From assembly GCA_001247695.2 (NCBI GenBank), contig LGRX02028822.1, positions 1 through 30,498 on the forward strand: DNA of 30,498 nt, written 5' to 3'. Position numbers and translations under genes: made by a program. The first letter of the stretch is position 1, and each line of letters begins with the position of its first letter. Below are positions 1-7,600 of this stretch, piece after piece. The notes under the pieces were generated by a model. The model ran no database searches and was not told the origin of the DNA. It was given only the letters and a program-made list of their open reading frames with translations. The stretch comes from Cymbomonas tetramitiformis (Eukaryota; Chlorophyta; Pyramimonadophyceae; Pyramimonadales; Pyramimonadaceae).

Positions 1-350
1 AGGGAACCACCATCACCACCATTACGGTCACCCCCGTCATCACTTGAAGTATCGTCTTCACTACTACTTTTCCCCATGTATACCGCTCCTTGCCATCTCT
101 TGTATAGCTTCGTATGTCGTTGTATCGTTCGAAGAGGTTTTTCAACTTGTAGTCGGCACACTGTGCAAGGACATGGTGGCATGTCGACCCCGTGGTTGTT
201 TAATACTGGCCCACAACACACCATCCATACCAGCACGCATGACTACTTGGAACCGTTGCTTCCTTTTAACTTTTCATTTGCTAGGCATAGGGTGATCATG
301 AGGTGGTCATAGGGTGGGCGTAGGGTGGGCATAGGCATGGAAACAATACG
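1..350. other. Leading region without a recognisable gene
   Basis: Open frames here are short and have no protein-like composition. The first bases hold CAC/ATC-rich simple sequence. The palindromic TTCCATAGG family begins just downstream. I see no gene. Confidence 0.5.
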
Positions 351-1121
351 ATGTGTTCCATAGGGCGGTCCGCCCAATGACATCCCTATGGAAGGTGTTC
401 AATACCTTCCATACCATGAACGTAGGGTGGACATAGGGTGGACATAGGGTGGACATACGTTAGGAATGCTGTATTCTGGTTCCATAGGGATGCCCACCCT
501 ATACAACCTATGGGAAAATAACTTGAATTTTCCATAGGGATATTGGGTTGATATTCTATGAACGGTCGAGGTGTTAACCCTGTAATAGTGGCGTCCGTAG
601 GGCTGGAAATAATTACACAGGGATGGAAAAACCCTATGTAAAACCTATGGGAACGCATTTTCATTGGCTTTCCATAGGGCAAAAACCTTTCCATAGGGCA
701 CTTTTAAATCCCTATCTGAAAATCGTATGGAATGGCTCTGGAAAATTTTCCACAGGCCCCAATGGAAATCGTTTCCACAGGGGGATCATAGGTTGGCTCA
801 CCCCATTTTCGGGATTCCATAGGTAATTTATAGGGATGGAATCAAAAAAATGAAAAATAGGGCAGGTTAAAACAGGATTTTTTTGGACCCTATAACAGCC
901 CTACGCTCGCCCTTGGAAAATGCCTATGGAAAATGCAGAATTACACTGTTAAGGAATGCCACAGAGATCATCCCTATGATAGTGGCGTCCATACCTGTGG
1001 AATGGCCTGGAAACAGGTTAAAAAACATCACCAATGTACCATATGGAAAATCCGGAGCCTGTGGAAAAAGTGGTGTGCCCTATGGGAAATCCAGAGCCTA
1101 TCCCTATGGAAACCCCTATGG
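350..1121. repeat. Diffuse array of TTCCATAGG / CCTATGGAA motifs
   Basis: The 9-mer TTCCATAGG and its reverse complement CCTATGGAA, with one-base variants such as TTCCACAGG and TTCCATACG, recur many times, often as facing pairs that could form hairpins (for example around 360-396 and 1082-1121). Spacing is irregular, unlike the tighter array at 2590-3805. Short open frames arise from the periodic motif and do not look like proteins. A second short motif, related to 'catagggtggg', repeats in tandem near 300-330 and 418-455. Function unknown; a degenerate satellite or a cluster of palindromic binding sites is possible. Confidence 0.7.
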
Positions 1122-1990
1122 AAGACCCCCTACCGCCGCCAAAAACCCCCCAAATAAAATGAGCCTGTTCGATCGCCCCCAAGAAAACAAACCATTTGTT
1201 CACTGACGAGGGGGGCAAAAAAACAAAATTGCGGCCTGTATGCGCAATTTTGGCTAGTCGAGATTTTATTTCTGGAACTTCAAAAAAATCGGGATCTCAT
1301 AGGTTCGATTGAGACTGAGAACGACGGCCACCTCTAGACCATTACGAAGGGTTGATTACATTTAATCCCAGTTTAAATTTTATAAGTCGATTATCTCCGA
1401 TGCAATGTCACTGAGAGTCTGAGACATCGCATCGTCATCATCGTCGTCATCGTCGATCGTGCTCGCATGACGAGTCGATCCGATGTGACTTCTGAACGGC
1501 AACGTTTTGAGCACTTCGATTTTTCTGAACGGTCAAGTTCAAACTCACGTTATTGCACTCTTCACAGTTCGCCGTCAGCAATGTTGCAGCAGCCTCGCCA
1601 GTGAGTTGCGTGCTGTGATATTTTTAATTCTCACAGGTTGCAATATGGCACTGGTTTGCGGTGCATGTTTTGGTTATGCGTGTGTATTATTTTGTGTGTG
1701 CTTCGCGCGCTCATACTTGGCATGCGTGAAACTTTGACTAGGAGTGAACGGGAAATTCCCGCGAGTCCTTTGCACTCGAAATAGTTGGTTCAACTCCAAC
1801 TCACTCCACATCCCCCTTTTACTTTCCTTTGCTTCTTTCGTTGACGACTGCTATTTTCTTTCTTCTTTACTAAACGTTAGTTGGTTGGTTTCGTTTTTCA
1901 GATCCGCTGAAAACGTTCGCGTGGCGAAGTCATATTAGGTTTTCATATCGCGTTCATATTCGCATTTATTTGAGGTTGCTCGGTTGTTAA
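1122..1990. other. Unique spacer without a recognisable gene
   Basis: This stretch interrupts the palindromic repeat family. It holds a short CATCGTCGTCAT-type simple run near 1425-1460 and T-rich tracts. No open frame has a recognisable domain. Polypyrimidine tracts near 1810-1900 look intron-like, and the next segment contains acceptor-like sites, so it may be intronic sequence of an unrecognised gene. That is inference only. Confidence 0.35.
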
Positions 1991-1992
1991 TT

Positions 1993-2302
1993 ATGTTTTC
2001 AATAAAGGTTTATTTTGTGCGTTTCCGCTTTTTACTAAGTGTTGGCTCTTTGCTTTCCTTTTCAGATTGGCTGTTTTCGAGGAGGGCGAAATGGAGGAAA
2101 TCGACCGCCTCGAGTACAACGTCAACTTCAAGCATCCCTTCAAACATTCTAGGTTGATAAGTCCTTTATGTTTTCAATAGAATATTCTTTTGTGCGTTTT
2201 CGCTTTTTTACTAAGTGTTGGCTCTTTACTTTCCATTTTAGATCGGTTGTTTTGGAGCGAAGCGAGATGGGGAAAATCGACGGCCTCGAGTACAACGTCA
2301 AC
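1993..2302 (+). repeat. 175-bp direct duplication with acceptor site and exon-like ORF
   Basis: Two copies (about 1993-2126 and 2168-2302) share the order ATGTTTTCAAT, TTTTGTGCGTTT, CTAAGTGTTGGCTCTTT, a pyrimidine tract ending in TTTTCAG (copy 1) or TTTTAG (copy 2), then a conserved stretch encoding a small acidic peptide with the core IDxLEYNVN. In copy 1 an ATG at 2091 gives a 29-codon frame ending at 2180. In copy 2 the ATG at 2267 gives 13 codons ending at 2308. The pattern suggests a duplicated terminal exon with its 3' splice site. The parent gene is not recognised. Confidence 0.55.
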
Positions 2303-2309
2303 GTTTAGG

Positions 2310-2590
2310 TTGGCATCTTGTAAATAGAAAGAGCACGAGAAGAACATTATTTTGCGTATTGTAAATAGAAAGTGCACGAGTAGAACATAATTTTGTGTAT
2401 TCGTTGGTATGATAAAATTTGATAGTCCCATTCGTATTCCTTTCTGCCTAGCTAGATACATGTTAATCGTAGTAAAGATGCTCGAGTATTTTGTTTATCT
2501 CGCATAGTGGAAACATAGTGAACACACTGCATGTTGCTAATGTGCAATATGTATGCTACACAGTCAGTGCTACACGTACAGTATCCCTAT
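2310..2590. other. AT-rich spacer
   Basis: A short phrase, 'ttgtaaatagaaag(a/t)gcacgag', is repeated at about 2318 and 2358. No convincing coding frame. The palindromic repeat family resumes from about 2590. Confidence 0.35.
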
Positions 2591-3805
2591 ACTGCCCCAC
2601 TACTGTGCCTATGGAAAGTAAATATTAATTAAGTTCCATACGTATAGCATCCCGATATTATCCCTATATCGTGCCTATGGAAACCATATATATCTATTGG
2701 TTCCATACCTATACTATGCCTATAGTAAATAGTTTCCATACGGATAACATACGTAGGGAAAGATGTTTTCCATACCTATAATATACGGTTTTCATACGCA
2801 TGGTATCCCTGGGGGAAAAGCTTTCCGTAGGTATAGTACACCTGTGGAAAATGCTCTCCATAAGTATAATAACCGTATGGAATATGAATTCCATAGGGCG
2901 GGTCACCCTACGGAAAGCGTTTCCATAGGTATACTCCTGATGCTGTTAACGGAATCATACATATAATATCCGTATGGAATACCTTTCCATAAGTATACAG
3001 CACGTATGGAATTGTGTTTCCATAGGTATAGCCATCCTATGGAATAATCTTTCCAAAAGGTGAGCCACCCAGTGGAAAACCTTTCCATAAGTATGTCGGC
3101 CGTATGGAAACCTATTTCCCAAGGGACGCTAAGTGTATGGGCCCGTCTTCCGTACGCATTATGTCCGTATGGAAAGATCTTTCCCAGGGGATACCATACC
3201 TGTGGAAAATGTTCCATAGGTATATCGACCGTATGGAAGATTGCTTCCCAAGGGATACTACGCCTATGGAATTCGCTTCCATAGGTACACCGTCCGTATG
3301 GAAACAAGTTTCCCAAGGGGTACCATGCCTGGGGAAAAGATTTCCATAGGTATGACCTATTAGGTTCCATAGGGCCAGCATAGGGTTATCATAGGGATGG
3401 AACAGATCCGTGTGTTTTTCCACAGGGTTTTCCATACGGCTTTCCATAGGAAGGCTATAGGGATGACATAGGTACGGAAAGCGCTTGACATTCCAGGACT
3501 TTCCATTGGGTTTCCATAGGGTTTTCCATACGATATTTTCCATACGATTCCTTCCATCCCTATGGAAAACGTTCCATAGGTATGGACGCCACAATCATCC
3601 CTATGGAATGCCTTGGAAAACCCTATGGAAAGCACAATCACCCTATGGAATGCACTGGAAAATAATGAAAACCTTCCCAAGGGTGAGTATAGGGATGGAA
3701 ACTCAAAATTTTTGTTTTCGAGATAACCTCCAGTATCCATTTTCCCTTTTCCATAGGGCTTTTCCATAGGGTTTTCACCCGTTTCCATGCCTATGGAAAG
3801 CTTTC
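2590..3805. repeat. Periodic (~33 bp) array of hairpin-forming TTCCATAGG palindromes
   Basis: The typical unit is TTCCATAGGTATA, about 6 variable bases, then CCGTATGGAA and a 6-8 base spacer. The arms are reverse complements, so each unit can fold into a hairpin. In 2700-3350 the unit length is near 33 bp, so several frames on both strands stay open with an 11-residue period; those frames are by-products of the repeat. From 3360 to 3805 the motifs are denser and less regular, with variants such as TTCCCAAGGG. The array ends abruptly at about 3805, where the GC-rich Ty3-type element begins. The variability of the units argues against recent amplification. Confidence 0.8.
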
Positions 3806-3919
3806 CCAAGGGTTGCAGATCTGTAGGGACTCACAGCCGTGGCCAAAAACACAACCAGGTCGCCGACACCACGCGCCTTCAACAACGTCATCACAGTGGG
3901 GCTGGTCACGACCGCCACC

Positions 3920-4228
3920 ATGTGGGCCAAAGGGTTCGGCACGGAAAGCGCAGTGTGGGCCAGCATGTACACCTTCGCCTCCGTCACGACCTGCCTATGG
4001 GCACCCGGCGCATGGTGCCTGGAACACACCGCCGCCGTCCTGATCGCCGCAACAGCAGGGGCGGCCGCTTGGACAACACAGGGAATGGCATCCTGGGCCG
4101 TGGGGGTGCTGGTGACCCAGTGGTTCGGATCGGCCACAGTACACTACGTGTCAGTCGGCATTCTGCTCCTGGAGGCGACATGGCGGGCAGTGCGGAGGTT
4201 CTCCCCGAGCCTCCCCCTGCTGTTATGA
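3920..4228 (+). CDS. Hydrophobic multi-pass membrane-like protein upstream of pol
   Basis: I chose the ATG at 3920 because it sits in a strong Kozak-like context (CCGCCACCATG). The frame is open back to a TAG at 3824, without an earlier ATG. The product is about 102 residues, rich in Ala, Val, Trp and Thr, with roughly three hydrophobic stretches that could span a membrane, ending in a basic segment (WRAVRRF) and a Pro/Leu tail. It stops at a TGA (4226-4228), but the same frame reopens immediately and continues to 4663 with similar composition. No Gag capsid, zinc knuckle or protease motif is visible. It occupies the gag position. Function unknown; whether it is an envelope-like protein, a diverged Gag or a fortuitous open frame cannot be decided by eye. 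Confidence 0.4.
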   Translation: MWAKGFGTESAVWASMYTFASVTTCLWAPGAWCLEHTAAVLIAATAGAAAWTTQGMASWAVGVLVTQWFGSATVHYVSVGILLLEATWRAVRRFSPSLPLLL

Positions 4229-4231
4229 CTC

Positions 4232-4663
4232 GTGGAGCGGTCCCTTAGCGCCCGGATGAGGTGGGCACTCATCCAGGCCTGGGGCCCAGTGCCCAAGTCC
4301 GCTGGAAGGCGCAACCGGCGGGCTCAGCAACAGGCCAAAGCAGTGCTGCAACTCCTTGCCCGCACCTGGGTACAGCGAGTGTGCGTACGGCTTGGCTGCG
4401 CGCTAGCCATCTGGACTACCTTTACGACGGTCCAGACCAACAGCATAGGGCACGTGCTTGTGGAGGTGGCGTGTCTGATGGCGACAGAAGCATGGAGGAG
4501 CGTGCCCAACTGGTGCATTACGGCTGCAGCGACCGCCGGGGCAATACACGCGTGGACACAGTTCCGTCTGGCCAACACCAACGCCATCATGCGATTCATC
4601 ATTCTCAATCCAAAGTGTGAGGACCCCCCCCAGCCGCTTCAAACGCGCCAGCAAGCGGAATAA
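4232..4663 (+). CDS. Continuation of the hydrophobic ORF after an in-frame TGA
   Basis: This is the same reading frame as 3920-4228, separated by one TGA. There is an ATG at 4256 (start of MRWALIQAW), though the frame is open from 4229. The product has a basic, Gln/Arg-rich stretch followed by two or three hydrophobic segments, then a hydrophilic tail ending at TAA 4661-4663. The last 47 bases overlap the pol frame, which lies +1 relative to it, and the overlap holds a run of eight C (4624-4631). The two halves look like one protein broken by a point mutation, or joined by stop readthrough (the stop context is TGA-CTC). No family recognised. Confidence 0.35.
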   Translation: MERSLSARMRWALIQAWGPVPKSAGRRNRRAQQQAKAVLQLLARTWVQRVCVRLGCALAIWTTFTTVQTNSIGHVLVEVACLMATEAWRSVPNWCITAAATAGAIHAWTQFRLANTNAIMRFIILNPKCEDPPQPLQTRQQAE

Positions 4664-7600
4664 ACGGCAAGGCCGAGGGGCGCCATCCTCCCACAATCTG
4701 CGGCGCAGAGCCGGCCTTAGGAGGGCAAAAAGCCGACGCCACGCCCGCAGGGGCCGCAAGCGACGCAAAAAGCCGCGGCAGCACTTCCAGGCGCAGGCAT
4801 TCTCCACGCAGGCCGGCGAGGTGGACAGCGCCATGCCTCTCGGCCGAGAAGACGACGTCGAGGCACTACACGCCCGTGATGAGGAGCTGGACGTCATCAT
4901 GGGGCCCCAAGCAGGCTTCCACGGCGAGGGCGCCTGGACCGACGAAGAATGGCAGGACCTACGCAGCCTCTTGCGTCGCGAGAAAAGCTTCATGGCCACC
5001 ACCGCCACCGACCTGCCTGGATACACCGGACAGATCGGCAAGTTCGACATCCCCTTCAAAGACGAGTCCGCCTCACACTACCAGAAGCCCCGACGATTCT
5101 CTCCAGCCGAGCGGAAACTGATCGATGAACACTTCAACAAGCTCCTGGCTGACGGCATCATCGAAAAAGCCCCAAAATACTGCGAAAACACCTGCAACGT
5201 CGTCGTGGCCATGAAGAAGGCCCTGGATGGCTCCTGGTCGGACAAGCGCGTGGCGCTAGACCTGCAAGGGATCAATGAATTGTCACTCAGAGATCGCACG
5301 CCTCCACGGCTGCCCGAAGACCTGTTTCACGACATCGGTCGAGACCAGTACATGACCAAGCTGGACCTGCGCAGCGGATTTCACCAGATCGTCCTGACCG
5401 ACGACGCGTCACTCAAGACGTGCTTTTGGTGGGCGCGAGACGGCGCCGCTCCCGAGCAGTACGTCTACAAGCGCATGCCCTTCGGCAGCGCTAACAGCAC
5501 CGCCATGTTTGGACGGGTGATCGAGCACGAACTGCGCGGACTCAGCTGCGCCAAGGTGTACTGCGACGACATCCTAGTGACCTCGCCTACCGCCCGCCAG
5601 CACCTGGCCGACCTGGAGGCAGTCATGCAGCGCCTAAGCAAAGTGGGACTGCGCGGTCACCCAGGCAAATCGGTTTTCGCCGCCGGCGGGTGTGAGTTTT
5701 TGGGTTTCCTGCTGCGACCCGGCAGGCTGTCGCCTCACCAGGCGAAAGTGGCCGCCCTGCTCGAACTACCCACACCCAAAGACGTCCGAGGCGTCCGGGC
5801 CATATTGGGCTTCATGAATTTCTACCGAATCATGGCTGCGCGCATCGGCAAAGAAGACTACTCGTCACTGGCATGGCCACTGAACTGCCTACTGAGAAAA
5901 GGCAACGAGAACGTCAAGGATCTTTGGGGCAAGGAGCACGACGACGCGCTGGCCCGGCTCAAGGAGCGGCTCACCGAGCCTGACGTGGTCATACATGCCT
6001 ATGACCCAAGCCGGCCACTGTACCTTATGGCCGACTGGTCCGGGGTTGGCATCTCTGCCATATTGGGGCAGAAGGACGACGAGGATCGCGACGTCATCAT
6101 CGCAGCCACCAGCCGCTCCCTCTCCCGGTCGGAAGTGCGCTACAGCAGCTTCTATGGGGAAGCCCTCGCGGCCGTGTACGGCGTGAGATCTTTCCGACAC
6201 TACCTCCACGGCGTCAAGTTCACCTTGATCACCGACCACAAGCCGCTAACATGGCTGCGCTCCTCGCAATCCCTGACCGGCATGCACCTGCGATGGCAAG
6301 TTTCCCTGCAGGAGTTCGAGTACGACATCGTGCACAGGGCCAGGAGCAGCCACACCAACGCGGACGTACTGTCTCGATACCCGAGAAAGTCGTCCGTGGA
6401 CCCCACCGGCGCCAGTCTGGACCCCACTGAGGAGGAAGCCGCACTACCGACAGCAGGTGCTTTCGCCTGCCTCTGCGCGCGACACCCGCGCGTCCTAGAG
6501 GAGAGCACGCAGGACGGCGCCCCCATAGCATCGTGGCAATACGAGAGCCATGTGGGCGGGCTGCCAGACGACCCCTGCACAGGCCATGACCTGGTCAGCC
6601 ACCACCTGGGGGAGCATTGGGCCATGCACATTGACGCCCAAGACCACGACGCCCGCGACGACAACGCGACGACGCTCTGGGAAGAGGCGTGCGGTTGGGT
6701 GGAGGCGTACCTAAGCAACAGAAGGCACACCCCCGTTACTCGGGTGCTGTGCGGCGAATGTACGGATGGGCACGCGACCAGCTTAAACACACGCCCCCTG
6801 CCCCAGCGGACCGTATCCACCCTGCACGACAAAGGAGCCGTGGTCATCGAGCTCTGCGCAGGCCTGTGTTCGGGTCTGGAGGCCTGGCTCATCGCAGGAG
6901 GCAAAGTCACCAAATACGTTTACGGCGACAATAACGTGAAAAGTCGGCAGGTCGCCAAACATCGGTTGGTGCAGCTGCACAACCGATTCCCGCAGCAACT
7001 CCCTCTGGAAGCCCTCCACGACGCCTTCACCTCCGTGCCCCAAGATCTCAGACGAATTTCACGAAACGACCTCCTCTCCCTCACCAGCGAGGGTCCGTAC
7101 ATCTTCGCCGTAGTGGGCACAGAATGCCAGGACCTCTCTGCGGCTGGTTCCCTGCAAGGGTTAAAAGGGCGGCACTCGTCCGTGCTGTACGACGTGGTGC
7201 GCGTGCTGGGGCAGCTGCAACTCCTGGCGGGGCACGACAAGTTCGCGTACATGATCGAGTGCGTGGCGGCGCAGCACAACTTCAACAGCCGCGAGGTCCG
7301 CGACGTCATGCATCCCCTCATGTGCTCCATGATTGGCATGCCCATCACCATCGACGCAGCACGCCTGGGGGCGCGTGCACACCGGTTGCGGAATTATTGG
7401 ACGAACATGGCCGGGTACGTGGACGCGCAATCCGTGCTGGACACCGTGGAGCGGGACCCATGCCGCCTCGTAAGGGACATCCTGGACCCCGGCCGCACCG
7501 AGCAAGACGCCGCAGACGACACCGCCTCCGGCCACTACCCCTGCAACACGCGCGGAGAGCCCATGAGGGCGTGGCCCACCATGATGTCCTTCCCAGACTC

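Noticed and set aside
2903..3370. 155-residue minus-strand open frame and overlapping frames rich in Pro, Tyr, Trp and Met
   Set aside because: Residue order repeats every 11 codons because of the 33-bp DNA palindromes. Several frames on both strands are open at once, so they are repeat by-products.
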